This document shows, piece after piece, positions 9,115 to 20,700 of a stretch of DNA of 64,000 bases. Source of the DNA: Kalmanozyma brasiliensis GHG001 (taxonomy: Eukaryota; Basidiomycota; Ustilaginomycetes; Ustilaginales); contig NW_015961970.1 of NCBI RefSeq assembly GCF_000497045.1, forward strand, positions 1,827,706 to 1,891,705, given 5' to 3'. How positions within the stretch are numbered: the stretch's first letter is position 1; every line of letters begins with the position of its first letter. The translations under genes and the position numbers were made by a program. Under the pieces are notes generated by a model that saw only the letters and a program-made list of their open reading frames with translations, had not been told where the DNA came from and did no database searches.

Positions 9115-10549
9115 CTACAACTCGATAGCGACGAGCACAAGATCTGACTTGAGCTGCAAGCCCGAACTAGGATCCGTGTCGGGCACCTTATCACAGCCCA
9201 ACTGCTCCGCGCCTTTCGCAGCGGCAACGAGTGCACCACCGACATAGCAGAGCCCATGCAGAACAGACGCAAAGTCGCGCATGGCCTTGTTGAGGCAGAC
9301 CATGACGGAGTCGCAGCCGAGCTTCTCGCTAGCAGCATCGAGTACAGCGAGCACTTGCTCCCGGAGCAGCGTAGCATCGACGACGGGTGGCATGCTGACG
9401 TAAAGCGTGCGCTGCGTGTCGGCCGAGCTGTCGCTGCTGCTGGTGGAGGAGAACGAGGTGGAAGCTTGGACAGGACCGGCAGGTCCAGACTTGATGACGG
9501 CGCCACTCCAGCCAGGACTGACGAGTTCAACGCCAGCGTCCTCGACGGCAAGGTTGCGAGGAACGTCGGCGAAGACACGGTGAAGGAAGGCGTGGGCGGA
9601 CTTCTTTGCGTGATGGCGAACGTCGTTGTCGGGACTGATCTCGGGCGTAGCGGGCATGAGCTCGATGTTGAGACCGTTTCGATGTGCGGAGACACCGGAT
9701 TCCTGAGCATATGGATGCTGTGACTTGGTGCGATTCGCTTCGGCGTGAAGAAGTAGCGACTGTGCTGCCTGGGTGAGCTGGTCAATCGTGGCTTGGGAGG
9801 CGTCCGAGTCGTCGGATTCGGCGTCGCTTTCCAGTTCGCTGTCGCAAGGTGTTTGGCCAGTGTAGATGGCGTCGATCGAGTCGTCTGCGTCGCGTTGCTG
9901 ACTAGCGGATGAGCGACTCCAGCTGTTTGACGGTCGCTGGTAGATGTCAGAGGGCCTCGTTGGTGACACTCGCTGCGGCTGCGAGATGGATCGTGCTTCG
10001 ATGAAAGTAGGGAGGCGGACGGGATGCAGGCCGGGCGAATGCGGCGGGGTATCGGGAGGAGAGTCGGGAAGATGCGCTGCGTTGGTATGTCTGACGGAGA
10101 CATTGGTGGCATGAGCAGCACGGAAGATGGGAACAGCCACAGCTGGTGCTGGTACACCGCTGCTGTAAGGCCTGTCCCAAGTTGAAGGATGATTCGAGAC
10201 GAACGTGGTCGATCGACGAGGTGATGATGCGGTTGCCATGTCGTGGCGGGATGATGACGATGAGGCTTGCTGCGAAGCGACCCCTCTCACAGGTGCACTT
10301 CGACCTGGATTCTGCAAGGTAGAAGGAGTGGATCCAGGCATTTCTGCTTTGAGGACGTCAGGACCACCACTTGACCACGGTGCTCAACGTGGTAGACTGC
10401 TGCTGGCCACGAGGGTAGCCAGCAGCAGTGTTTCCAGCAGCAGCGATGGAGTTGCGCGAGTGAGGGACCCCATCGGAGCCAGCACCTGCGCCGAGGGAGC
10501 TGACGGGGAATCGACTGGGTTGATTGAGATTATTGGTGGTCATTGTCAT
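9115..10549 (-). CDS. OAZ: Ornithine decarboxylase antizyme, expressed by +1 frameshift
   Basis: Two overlapping frames on the minus strand. ORF1 runs from ATG 10549 to TGA 10360-10358 (63 residues, ending VVKWWS). ORF2 is in the +1 frame and runs to TAG 9117-9115. Slipping one base at TCC-TGA enters ORF2 at GAC 10359 and gives a fusion of about 477 residues. The C-terminal ~100 residues carry the antizyme core: LYVSMPPVV, then VLDAASEKLGCDSVMVCLNKAMRDF and LCYVGGALV. These resemble the LYV, AEEKLGC and F-x-G segments of known antizymes. Antizyme binds ornithine decarboxylase, delivers it to the proteasome without ubiquitin and inhibits polyamine uptake; high polyamines promote the frameshift. 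The middle is Ser/Pro-rich and long for the family. An ATG in ORF2 at 10341 lies just past the shift site, so a short ORF2-only product is possible but less likely. Confidence 0.85.
10357..10369 (-). promoter_or_regulatory. Programmed +1 ribosomal frameshift site
   Basis: Read on the minus strand the site is TGG-TGG-TCC-TGA-C, where TGA is the ORF1 stop. TCC-TGA is the classic antizyme shift site. ORF2 continues as GAC-GTC-CTC with no other change required, so this is recoding rather than an assembly error. Confidence 0.85.
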
Positions 10550-11379
10550 GAGAGATGGGCGAACAGCTTGGCTATGATGGGGTCGCAACGGGCTGAAAGG
10601 TCCGAAGCTCGATGGATGCTAGTGTCGAAGGTGAAGCCGAGTGACGATGGAGTGGGATCGAGTGGTATGAGATGATGGATGTGGAAGTGAGGTAGCGGCG
10701 ATGATAGACTTGATACGGCCAAAATCGTCGTTGACGCCTCGTCGGCTCTCTCTCCCCGACTTTCAACGGTCTTTGCTTAGAGGGGGACCCTTAGTGAGCT
10801 GCTGCTTCGTTGTGCGGCGTGGAGTTCTGAGTCAAAATGGCCCGCGACCTGCTGCCCCAAAAGAAATCCTCAGAAAATTGACGAAATCTGGTTCGCCACT
10901 GTGACCGCTCTGCTGCCTCACATTTTCTCTAATTGGCCAAGACAGCTTTAGGTTCACCTGCAGGCCACCTGACCCCTCGACAAGGTTCTTAACGAGGCGG
11001 CTTAACGAGATGGCGTCATTTGCAATCACCACCTTTCTCGCACGACAATGTCGCTGCGTCCTCCGCACCATCCCTGGCACCAACACTCTGGAGCGCTTTC
11101 GCGATCATCCTTGTTCTCGGAAGAAGTCACCAAAGAGCGGTGAGAGCAACGTGAGACTGCATGACCTCAAAACAGCCCAGCATGTCCGCAAATGAAGCGA
11201 GCGCACCTCGAAGGGCGGGCGGGACGCCAAAAAATCCATCTCGAATGTCAGATTTACGACTTCAGGGTCCACCTTCACTCCACCTCGAACAACTTGGCTG
11301 AGCCTCTCATCCTTCTTCACCCATACACAATACCCTCCATGACCTGATCCATCGTCCAGTCGCAGGTCGGCATCCCTCG
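10550..11379. other. Divergent promoter region between antizyme and ESS2 genes
   Basis: About 830 bases separating two genes transcribed away from each other. An ATTGG (CCAAT-type) motif is present at about 10933. No conserved coding segment is recognisable. Confidence 0.4.
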
Positions 11380-12990
11380 ATGCCACTACGCAAAGAGCCG
11401 CCCACACCTAGAACAGCCGCCGTAGACACTCGTCTCGATCCCTCGCACAACCATGCACCCTCGACACTGGGACCGCTGATCCCGTTCAAGGCGGGCCAAA
11501 CGTCGCTTCGCCAGCAGGCCATCCTGACCGAGGACGAGTATACATCGGCGCTGTCGAGCATCATCAAGCGTGACTTCTTCCCGGAACTCGATCGGATTAC
11601 GGCGGAGAATGCGTATTTGGCTGCGGTGGAGGATGGCGATTCAGTGCGGATTCGAGATGCGTTGGACCGGTTGTTGAGGTTCGACGGTGGGAAGGCGGAA
11701 GGAATGCCGAGGAAATTGCGTCGAAGGGATGTGCCTCGTGCGACGCCAAGCGCGAGAAGCGAGAAGGGAGAGTGGGATGATACGCCCATCGCCTCGGGCT
11801 CATCGCGTGTCTTCAACCCCACCTTCACACCGGCTCTCTCCACTCCCGGACCGGTCGATGTCGACGACGAAGACACGGCAGAACCGCCCTCAGGCATCAC
11901 TCCGAACCTCGACCTCTCCCTCGCGTCTTTCCAGGCGCAGTACACGTCGGAAGACAACGCGAGCTTCGCCCAGCTGCTCGATCGGGACAAACAAGAGCGT
12001 AAACGCAAGCACGCCCACCTGTTCGCACGCGAGAAAGCGTCTGCCGAGAACCGCAAGCGGATCGTCGCTACGGAGCAGCAGGAAGCGTTGAAGGGAAAGC
12101 AGCTTGCGATCGAAGCCAATCCGGACCATCCGAAGCTGTTGCAGCAGGGTATGCCGACGCTGCTCATCGAAGGCAGCGACGTTGGGGAGAAGGGAAAGCG
12201 GAAGCAAAGCGGGAAGGACCCGATGGACGATCTCGTCCTGGTCCCCGAACCGCGCTCTGACCCTCGTCCACCAGCGACCGGCCTCAATCGAAGGAAATAC
12301 ACAGCTCGAAATGCGCTCCTCTACGACGCAGATGCCAACGAAGACCATCTCCGTGCCCCTCCCCTTGCCACCTTACCCGATCCGAAACCGCGTACGAACT
12401 TCGCGGCGCTCCGCTTCGACGACTCTGCACCTACAGCGAGCGAAGTCGACGAAAGCGATCCCTCCTGGTCACCGAGCAGCACGCGTGTCGATGCGGCCAT
12501 CGCACGTGGTCGAGCGGGCTCCCTCTCGACTTCAGAGCAAACACCCAAAGTGAACGGATACGGGTTCGTCACGCCTTACTCCACCCCGCAGCACGGCCGC
12601 GGTGAGGACGAGCTGCGCGTATACAATGCGATCAAGGCTCGACGTGCGGAGACATCGGGCGGATTTGAGCTGCCGCAGTACAGCAAGAGGGAGAGGGTCG
12701 CGCAGGGATTGACTGCGACGCCAAAGGGGGGGATGACGCCCTATGGCCAGGCGAAGTATGGTGGATTGACGGGGTTGAGGGCGCGAGGATTTGCCAGTCC
12801 GAAATCTCGAAAGGGAGGGCTGACGCCTGCGGGTAAGGCGCTGTTGGATCGAAGCACGAGAGGCGGCACACCGCTGGCTGGTCAGGGCGTGGCGAGCCCC
12901 ATGTCGAACCGCACTAGCACAAGTCGGGAAAGGAGGATCGGGGATCGAGGTTGGACGCCCACTCCACGGCATACACAGGGCAAACGATGA
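11380..12990 (+). CDS. ESS2: ESS2/DGCR14 (Bis1) splicing-associated nuclear protein
   Basis: 536 residues, one exon. The N-terminal part has the Es2/DGCR14 pattern: LTEDEYTSALSSIIKRDFFPEL followed by ENAYLAAVEDGD, and later LASFQAQYTSEDNASFAQLLDRD. The C-terminal half contains the typical KYTARNALLY, GYGFVTPYSTP and GGMTPYGQAKYGGLTGL segments, rich in TP dipeptides. Homologues (S. pombe Bis1, worm ESS-2, human DGCR14/ESS2) sit in late spliceosomes. The N-terminal MPLRKEPPTPRTA... is disordered. It converges on the MDR gene, with only 113 bases between the stops. Confidence 0.88.
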   Translation: MPLRKEPPTPRTAAVDTRLDPSHNHAPSTLGPLIPFKAGQTSLRQQAILTEDEYTSALSSIIKRDFFPELDRITAENAYLAAVEDGDSVRIRDALDRLLRFDGGKAEGMPRKLRRRDVPRATPSARSEKGEWDDTPIASGSSRVFNPTFTPALSTPGPVDVDDEDTAEPPSGITPNLDLSLASFQAQYTSEDNASFAQLLDRDKQERKRKHAHLFAREKASAENRKRIVATEQQEALKGKQLAIEANPDHPKLLQQGMPTLLIEGSDVGEKGKRKQSGKDPMDDLVLVPEPRSDPRPPATGLNRRKYTARNALLYDADANEDHLRAPPLATLPDPKPRTNFAALRFDDSAPTASEVDESDPSWSPSSTRVDAAIARGRAGSLSTSEQTPKVNGYGFVTPYSTPQHGRGEDELRVYNAIKARRAETSGGFELPQYSKRERVAQGLTATPKGGMTPYGQAKYGGLTGLRARGFASPKSRKGGLTPAGKALLDRSTRGGTPLAGQGVASPMSNRTSTSRERRIGDRGWTPTPRHTQGKR

Positions 12991-13103
12991 TCCCCTAACC
13001 ACACTCTCAGCGCTTGAGATGAACCTCACACACACACATTCTGACAACCCACTCACACATCCAAATCGTACAATAGCATGCATTGATCAGCACACCTTCC
13101 GAA

Positions 13104-14174
13104 TTACGCCTCGTTAGGCCTAATGACGACCTTGACCCCAGATACGCCCTCCTTGTTCAACCTGAGCGCCTCCTCCACAGCTCCCAAACCACCTGCCACC
13201 ACCTGCGGCCTGTTCAAGTGCACCTTTCCCTCGGCGACATACCCAGCTTCGCCGCCGACATGGGCAGCGAGGGGTTCCGACACGTACCGGTAGCTAGGGT
13301 GGCTGCCGAGACCCAAGATGTTGGTGACCGCCACGTCCTTTTCGTCGTCCTTGGCGGCTTGTTTGGTGGCTTCTGCGTCGGGTTGCATGACTGTGATGAC
13401 TTTTCCGCCGTTAAGAGACTGCAGGATTTGGACGGCGAGGAGTTGGGTTGAAGCGGAAGAAATGGAGTCGTAGACCCATTCTGCGCTCGTACCCGAGGGG
13501 AGGGCGTCGGTGAAGTCCTTGGCAGAGGTCGCCTTGGAGCGATCGAGGACGATGGTGGCACCGAGAGTTTTGAGGTAGTCAAAGTGACTTGGGCTGGAGC
13601 TGGTGAGGATGTGGTCGAAGCCCGAGAGTTTTGCGAACTGAATGGCGTACTGACCAACACTGGAAGATCCACCGAGGATGATGGCGGTCTTGCCCTTACC
13701 GACGGCGTCACCGTTCTTGTCCCAGGGAGCAGGGAGGCCGAGACCCGTGTTGTGGTAGAGACCCGTGGCAACGGCCATGCCGGCGACCCAGAAGGTGGCC
13801 GCCTGCTCGTCCGAGACCTTCTTGGGCGTCTTGGCCGCAAGGGCAGCGGGGATCTTGACGTACTGCTGGAATGTACTCGAGTCGTACTTGCCCAGGATGC
13901 CTTGGAAGAAGACGCGCTCGCCAAGCTTGTGGCTGGTGATAGAGGAGCCGACCGCAACGACTTCACCGGCAGCATCAGAGCCGAGAACGGCAGGGTACTC
14001 GGTGATGAAGATCTTGTAGTCGCGGATCTTCCAGTCGACCGGGTTGATGGCCGTGGCGGTCACCTTGACGGCAATCTCGTCAGCAGCGAGGGGGGCGAGC
14101 GAACGGTCGGTCACCTGGTGCTGAGCACCGGCTTCGGGTACCACAGCGGCCTTGTGCGAGGACGGGAGCGACAT
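13104..14174 (-). CDS. MDR-superfamily zinc-independent reductase (ToxD/enoyl-reductase-like)
   Basis: 356 residues from ATG 14174. A GroES-like N-terminal half (VTATAINPVDWKIRDY, LGSDAAGEVVAVG) precedes a Rossmann domain with IILGGSSSVGQYAIQFAK, the NADPH-binding loop. Catalytic zinc ligands of alcohol dehydrogenases are absent, as in ToxD-like trans-enoyl reductases and quinone-type reductases, so it likely reduces an activated double bond with NADPH; the substrate is unknown. The frame extends upstream to an ATG at 14309, but that would lie only about 18 bases from a TATA-like box at 14327-14336, so I prefer 14174. There is no polyketide synthase nearby to suggest a partner. Confidence 0.85.
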   Translation of the reverse strand: MSLPSSHKAAVVPEAGAQHQVTDRSLAPLAADEIAVKVTATAINPVDWKIRDYKIFITEYPAVLGSDAAGEVVAVGSSITSHKLGERVFFQGILGKYDSSTFQQYVKIPAALAAKTPKKVSDEQAATFWVAGMAVATGLYHNTGLGLPAPWDKNGDAVGKGKTAIILGGSSSVGQYAIQFAKLSGFDHILTSSSPSHFDYLKTLGATIVLDRSKATSAKDFTDALPSGTSAEWVYDSISSASTQLLAVQILQSLNGGKVITVMQPDAEATKQAAKDDEKDVAVTNILGLGSHPSYRYVSEPLAAHVGGEAGYVAEGKVHLNRPQVVAGGLGAVEEALRLNKEGVSGVKVVIRPNEA

Positions 14175-14326
14175 TTCGAGGATGGGACCGAGATAGACGG
14201 TGTAATTTGATGTGAGAATGAAGTAGTGGTGTGCTTGATGCAACTGATTGTCGCGGTGCGATGTACTTGGTGCGGATCGTTGTGATGGATGAGAATTGGT
14301 GGCTAGCACGGCAAAGATAAACCGGT

Positions 14327-14336
14327 ACTATATAGT
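14327..14336 (-). promoter_or_regulatory. TATA-like palindrome upstream of MDR reductase
   Basis: ACTATATAGT is a perfect palindrome about 155 bases upstream of ATG 14174. Its position argues against the earlier in-frame ATG at 14309. Confidence 0.5.
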
Positions 14337-14951
14337 TGTTGCCTCACTCAGCCGGATCAGTCAATGAAGGATGAGGAAGGTCGTCGTCGTTTCTTTCTTT
14401 GCGGCTATTCTTGGTGGAGGCTCGTGCCTCGGCTATACTTTGCTCAGTGTGACATGACGCTGTTAGTTTGCGTGCTCTTCAAAGCCCAAATTTCGAGAAA
14501 TTTTAGAGTTCTCTGCGCCTCAAGGTTCTTCCAGTTCGGACTTAGGCAAAACTTCTTACCGGTCTTCGGTCATGATCCGGCCCGTGAAGCGCTTCAAAGG
14601 CCACAAACAGATCAGGCATCGAATATGAACAAGAGCCATCATTTCGAATTGTCGTTGCATCCAGCTGCCATATGGGCCTATCGTGCCTCGCGTTCCATAT
14701 CCTGTCTGTCACTCCTCCTGTCACTCCGCCTAGATCCTTCCATGCATCGCCGCACCTTGGCTTGGCTTAGCTCCGTCGTCCTCCTCCGCGGGCCTCTGAT
14801 CGTGATCAGCCCTTCTGTGAATGCAACCCGCCTTGCGTACGGAGCCCGGCTTGCCTAGCTTTGCTGGTCTCCTTGCTGCTTACTCTGCCACTCAGCGAAA
14901 GCCCGTCGATAGCCTGAGCGGACAACGGGGCATAGACCAGGGAGAGTCGCG
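14337..14951. other. Intergenic region between MDR reductase and C2H2 gene
   Basis: About 600 bases: upstream region of the MDR gene and 3' flank of the C2H2 gene. Nothing else recognised. Confidence 0.35.
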
Positions 14952-16802
14952 TCAGCGTGTCAATCCAAGTCCTGCCAAAAGAAAACATGCCACCCACTCA
15001 CCCACTGCATTGAGTCGCGGACCGTGGCCGTTGGTAGCGCGGTGTGTGTTGAGATCTGGTGCATCGCCCACAAAGAGAAGTGTATCCAGGATGCGGCGTC
15101 AGGAAGAGGAGCAGTGAAGGCAAAGGCTGGTCAGTACGAGGAAGAAAAGGACTACGCTTGATTATCGCCACGCGTGCAAGCGTGGATGGTACCCACGATT
15201 GAGTGTGCCGTACGCCTTGTCGCAACGTTCGTAGTCGCAGCGGTACTTGCGATCAACTTCTTCCGACTTTCGTCGCCTGCGGATGCGTCGGATGCTCGAG
15301 CTGGTCCCGGAGCCCGACTGTCCTGCTTGGCCGGGACTGTTTGCCGCCAAGACCTCGGAGGTCACTCTCGTCGCAGAGGCAAATTGTCCGTTCGGTGCTC
15401 GAAACCAGACGCGCTTTTTCGATCCGATGCATCCTTCTTCCATGCGACCCACTCCTGGGCTTCCGCTGGTGACCCTGCTGGAAGAGACTGTATAGGGATA
15501 CGTCACTGCTGGTGTAGCTGTTCCTTCTCGAGGGCGGATGACACCGTCGTATCGGCCGAGGCTTGACTCGAACAATTCTGCGCGCTGTGTTCCGCTGGTG
15601 GTGGTCTCGTAGCCGCTGGCGTTCCTGAATTTGGCTTCCACGAGGCCGTCCTGCGGTGATGGCTCGCCGTTCTGGTGCTGCCAAGGGCTTGTGGTTGGCC
15701 AGGCCGAGTGTTGCTGCCATTGGCTCGAATCAGCGTCACTTGTACTCGAAGTCGCCATGAAACTTCCTTGCCCGCTGCTGCCACCCATGTAAGCTCCTGC
15801 GGTGTCGCTCTCGAAACTAGACTGCGCGTGATAGGTTGCCGAGCCCCACATCGGATTGTGTTCGATGCCAGCAGAAGTTTGGCATCCAATGAGCTCATCG
15901 CGCGAGCTGACGTCAAGCTGTGTTGTGTGATTCATGTTGGTCATACCGTAGTGGCCAGAGAAGGTCGTACCTAGCTTCTCTTGCTGGGTCGCAGCGGCTC
16001 CAAGGATGTCAGCGTCAATCAAGCATAGGTCCCGCTTTGCGAGATTTGGCGCAGAGGTTGGAACGGTGGCGAGATTCAGCACCTCGACTCTCGATGTGAT
16101 AACGTCGTGCCTGACTGTCTGTCGGTCGATCCCTGCTGCCACTCGACTCGTACTCGACCCAAATCGATAGGCCTCCGGAGTATCCACTTCTACACTGTTT
16201 CTCAGTGGCTCTGCAGCAGGCCTGGCTGGACCTAGCTGGCCATCGTATGTTGAGAAAGAGCAAAAGGGCATAGAGCCCCCAGGCAGAGCATCACAGGAAC
16301 GGGCATGGCGGAGACCGTCGTCGAATTGCGTGGCAGCACCAGCAGATAGGTTCATGCCGAGGGGGAAGATGACGTTCGGAAGACTGCGAGTTCGCTTCCC
16401 CTCCGTGAGCTGACCACGATCTGTCACTTTGGTCTGGATCAAGTCAGTGTCGTCCTTGTCGGGATCAGGGCATCTGAAGCATTCGCTAGGCAGTCCTGTG
16501 TATGCCACATGCTGCGGCCCTTCGCAGTCAACAGCTTGGGCACAATGTTCGCTGTCGGACGCAAGTGGGCTCTTTGCACGGTCGTCCGCCAGAGGTGTCC
16601 AAAGGGCTCCGTTGGCGCTGTCAAAGGCTTGAAGAGCCTGCGTGAAGTCCAGAGTGGAGCCGATGGGCAGGGTAGAAAACGCTGCAAGGTCTGTCTCCAT
16701 CGAGGTCGCGGGTCGCTTGGCTGGTGTTGACTTTGGATCGCCCTGCGAAGCGCTTGCCGTACGGTCAAGGCCGTCTGGCCATGGTCCCACATCCCCTTCC
16801 AT
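14952..16802 (-). CDS. C2H2 zinc-finger transcription factor (Con7-like finger), two exons
   Basis: Exon 1 is 16802-15197 and exon 2 is 15055-14952, joined over a 141-base intron (GTGGGT donor, CACCAG acceptor, CTGAC branch candidates), giving about 569 residues. Unspliced, the frame runs into the intron and breaks the finger after YGTLN. Spliced, it reads YGTLNHLNTH and completes C522-x4-C527-x12-H540-x5-H546. The KAYGTLNHLN core resembles the single finger of the fungal Con7 family, which controls morphogenesis in ascomycetes. A basic cluster (RRIRRRRK) just before the finger is a likely nuclear signal. The rest is Ser/Thr/Gly-rich and low in structure. ATG 16802 is the first in-frame ATG, with a TATA-like GATATAAAT about 175 bases upstream. 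A further 3' intron at a GTGAGT near 15002 cannot be excluded. Confidence 0.72.
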
Positions 16803-17784
16803 AGCGAGCAGGAAGAGGTGAAGGGTATCCGACGATGATCTGCTAGTGGAGTCCAACTGGTTGGCCGCTCAGGCCTGAAGGCACTGTCGGTGATGAGGAT
16901 GCGGACCCGCTGTTTCGATCGATCGGAGCCTGAGAAGTCCGTTCCTCGCGAGGCAAAGATGTGTCAAGTTCGATCCATTTATATCATGCTCAGCCTCGCC
17001 AGCTTTGATCCGCCCACGTCGTCGAAATCGTAGAGGAGGGCGACGCGCTGTAAACAGAAAAACGCCCATCCTCTCCGTCGTTTTGAAGAGCCAAAAGCAT
17101 TCTCGCTGTGTGCCAAGCTTCGAAGTTTTGCCGGCTCCTTTTCAAGAGCGATGACGCTGTGATCCGCCGTCCTATTACGCCTTCAAGTCTAGCGGCTCTG
17201 GCCGCGAAAGCCAAAGTGACGAGTTGCCAAGCGTAGTTTCTTCGAGCAATCACACGCAGAGAGAAGGCGGAAGAACAAGAGTGTCAGGGGCACGACACTA
17301 GTCGAGTGCGGGGCACGAGGCAAGGATGTGACAAGATGGTAGCCATTGGCGTCGCGTGCCATCGTGCTCATAGAGAAGGAGATTGTAGCTTCTTGTCTTC
17401 AAGAACGCCAAGTGGAAACAGACCATCCAAAGCTGCCGGCTCCGCTCCTCTCCGATCGTCACATCGTCGCACGGCGTAAAACTTGTAGTCACAGAGACAC
17501 GAGCTTCTCGAAACCAAGCGATCTCGCCCGGAAAACACGGCCAGGAACGATGTTTAGCCGTTTGCTTGGCTTACAAGGTCGTCCGAGGTCCGGAACGCTC
17601 GCATGCTCTCCAGCTACTCATGGCGACCGAGCTTTCACTGCACGGACCTCGAGGAGAAAATTCAAGCAAGGCGTGGTGAGCAACCGCCTTTCGTGCTCGC
17701 ATTTCGACAAAGAAGCGCATGTGAAGGTGCATTGAGTGCATATGGTTGGAAGACTTCTGTGTCCCTGAGATCTGACGCCAGCGT
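16803..17784. other. Intergenic region upstream of the C2H2 gene
   Basis: About 980 bases. It contains the C2H2 promoter (minus-strand TATAAAT at about 16978-16984) and the 3' flank of the large acidic gene. The short open frames have no recognisable product. Confidence 0.4.
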
Positions 17785-20700
17785 TCAGCTGAGCTTCAGG
17801 ATGTTCTTGCGCTTCGAGGCCTTGCCCGGGCTCGCCTTGCTAGGGCTCGGGCTCTGCGCAGACGCGCCTCCCTGCGACCGACGACTACGGCGTGGCTGCG
17901 CCTTGACACTGTCTGCATCGTCGGCCTTGGCCACCTTCCCGACAGGTGTCGCTGCCTCTGTGGCGGTATCGGGCTCCTCCTGATCAACAGACTGCTTGCG
18001 CTTTCTCCCTCCTTTGCCGCTCTGTCGTCCCTTCTGCGGCTGCTTTGCCTCCGATCCAGCTTCGTCTTCGGGCTTGCTGTCGGTCTCCTGCGACGCCTGT
18101 TCCTCGTTAGCCTTGACGGAACGCGTGCTCCTCGACCCGTTCTGTGGCTTGTCTGACTCCTCTTCTCCGCCGGTCTTCGTCTCCTGCTTCTGCCCGTTTG
18201 CATCGGCCGCTTCTTGCGTCTTTCGGCCACGGCGAGGCCTTTTCGGTGGAGGAACCGCGCGCTCGAGGGCATCTTCAACCATCGCAGCTTCTTCGACGTC
18301 CTTGGGATCGTCGACAGGAGCTTCGTCAGCCGCAACGTTTCCAGGAGCGGCTGATGTACGGCCGCGAGCTTTCTTGGCTTTGGGTCCCTCCAAAGGCAGC
18401 TCAGCATCACCTGGCTCCATCCCTCGCTCGTCTTGTGCGAATTGTTTGGTCGTGGCTTGGCTCTTTCGGCCTCGGTTGCGTTTCCCCTTTGCCCTGGGCG
18501 ACGAAAGCTCCTGCTCGGCCCCACTCGTGAAATCAGGACCATCTGCCTTGACGTCCTCCGTGTCTTCGTCGGCTTGGAATTGCTCCTCGAGCGATGCAAT
18601 GGAAACATCGCCACGCGCCGGCGTTGCTGGGTGCCTATCCTTGAGCAGACGACGCCTCTCGTCGTCAGGAAGATAGTCGGCATTGGGGCTATTCGCGTCT
18701 GGGTGGTGAGGTGCCCGATGAGGTGACGACGTCGATGCGACGCTGCTGTTTCGTCGGTGACGCGCACTTCGCCTCATGGCTCGCGAAGGTGTCTCGGGCT
18801 CCTGGCTTTGCATATCATCGTCGAGAGTTTCGGCCTCCACTGTGGCAGCACCATCTGTCTGCGTCGGATCTGCATCGTCAGCGTCATCCTCCGTCTGGTG
18901 TGCAAGCGCCTTTTGCTTCAAAGCGTCCGTTGGAGCCTGCTCGTCAGCTACAAGATCAGGCTCCATGTCCGGATCGCGCTTTTGAATCTCATCACGAGAC
19001 GAGACGAGATCTTCGTCGAGATCCCATCCAGCAAACACCATCTCGGCCGCCGAGGAGCCCGGCTCAACGCAAATGCCTTCGTTGAGAAACTGGAGACCAA
19101 TGACGCGGCTGAGCATGTGGTGCACGTCCATGGGAAGGAAGTCCGGATCGACGGTGAGCCATTCTTCAGCCAAGCTTTCGTCTGTAGGACCGAGGTCTGT
19201 GGCGGCTTCGGCTTGCGCTTTTTGGTAGTCGATGGAGCAGCCTGGAACGATGAAGACCGGAGCGCCCTCTACCTTGGTCAGCTGCAATTTCCGGCAGATG
19301 CAGTGAGAGCGCGTGTTCATGGTGAACTTGGAAGCCTCTGCAGGTTTGCGCGAGCGGGTCGTCTGTCGTTGGCTCTCGGTTGGAACATCGTCTTGAGCCA
19401 CGTTCTCTACGGGCGCCGCGTCGTCTGCGTTTTCGTTGCTCTCGCGAGTCTCCTCCGACCGCTTCTCGCTAATGGGAAGCAAAGATGGGATGGCACGAAG
19501 AGGCGCAGTCAGGTTGCTGGCAAACCCAGATGCGACTTCGGTGACCTGCGCAAAGAAGCTGCGCTTGGCAGTGCCGTGTAAGTGACGATTGCCTTGACGA
19601 TTGGCTGAGGGCGTGAAGCTGGAGGTCGATCGGCGATCTGAGGAAGCCGGCGACGGCGGGACCCGGACTGGGGACAAATGCATAGGGTGGACGGCGGCGG
19701 GCGTCTCCTCGGCGTCCTTCCTTTCCACCTCGATTTCAGGGACGGTCGGCGCCGCAGTGGCAATGCTTGTTGGCGACTCGCCGCTGGGAACTTCGTCGCG
19801 TGCGTGATTGTCGGCAAGCTGGGAACCCTCATCCACGCTCTCCTGACCTGTCACTGTTGCAACAACCTCGTCCAGAGTAGATGGTGGCGCGCGTTCCTCT
19901 GTCTCGGTCGCTGCCTCTGTCAGCAACTCAGCATCCGCCTCGACAGGCTCTCCAGCGAGATCCTGGTCGCTCTGCACTCGCGCCTCGTCGTCTTGATCGG
20001 CGACGGGAGACTCGACTGCCGCAGGCACCGCTTGTCGCTCGATGCTGCTGTCTCGATCGGCAAGATCGCCGCTGAGAATGGCTTCCTCCTCCTGCGCCTG
20101 GACAAGGACCTCGAGCGGGATTGATACATGGACGGCTTCGGTTTCACCGCTAGCAGCTTCGTTGTCGACGGGGGGCGCGGGCCCGTTCGTGTCGTCGTCC
20201 GCGACGGTCACGCTCGTTACGATCTTGCCGGCTTCGGCCACGTCCGCCTCAGACTCCGAGTCAGCCTTCGCCGCGATGGCAGCGAGCGAGGAGGCGCTAG
20301 GAATCTGGATGATGGCCTCTTCGGGAGCTGCCTCTTCTTCGCCATTGTCTTCTATGTCCGCCTCCTGCACATCTGTGCTCTCGATGCGCATGAGGACCGG
20401 CTTTTGGGCGGGCTCTTCTAGGTCCGTGGAGGCTCTGTCCTCTTCTTGTGCTGGATGAGGGGGAGAAGCATTGGAGACCTGTTGGGTCTCGACAGCCGCG
20501 ACGGCCTCGTCATTTGAGACAAAGGCACCGTCCACCTTGTCGATCGCCTGACCGTCCGGAACTTCTCCGACTTCGTCTTGGACCGGCGCGTCGAGAGACA
20601 TATCCGGCTGTTCTCGTTCTTCGCTGATCATATCCGTCGGTTGATCGCCGTCCCTTGCCGGCTGAGAGATCTCCTCTCCGTCACCAGCGGCGACCGAGGC

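Noticed and set aside
10340..10360. Sequencing or assembly indel splitting the antizyme frames
   Set aside because: The break is exactly at the known TCC-TGA shift site and the downstream frame has an antizyme domain, so recoding is the better explanation.
14970..15002. Possible 30-base second intron in the C2H2 gene
   Set aside because: A donor and acceptor-like pair exists but 30 bases is too short for a fungal intron and there is no branch site.
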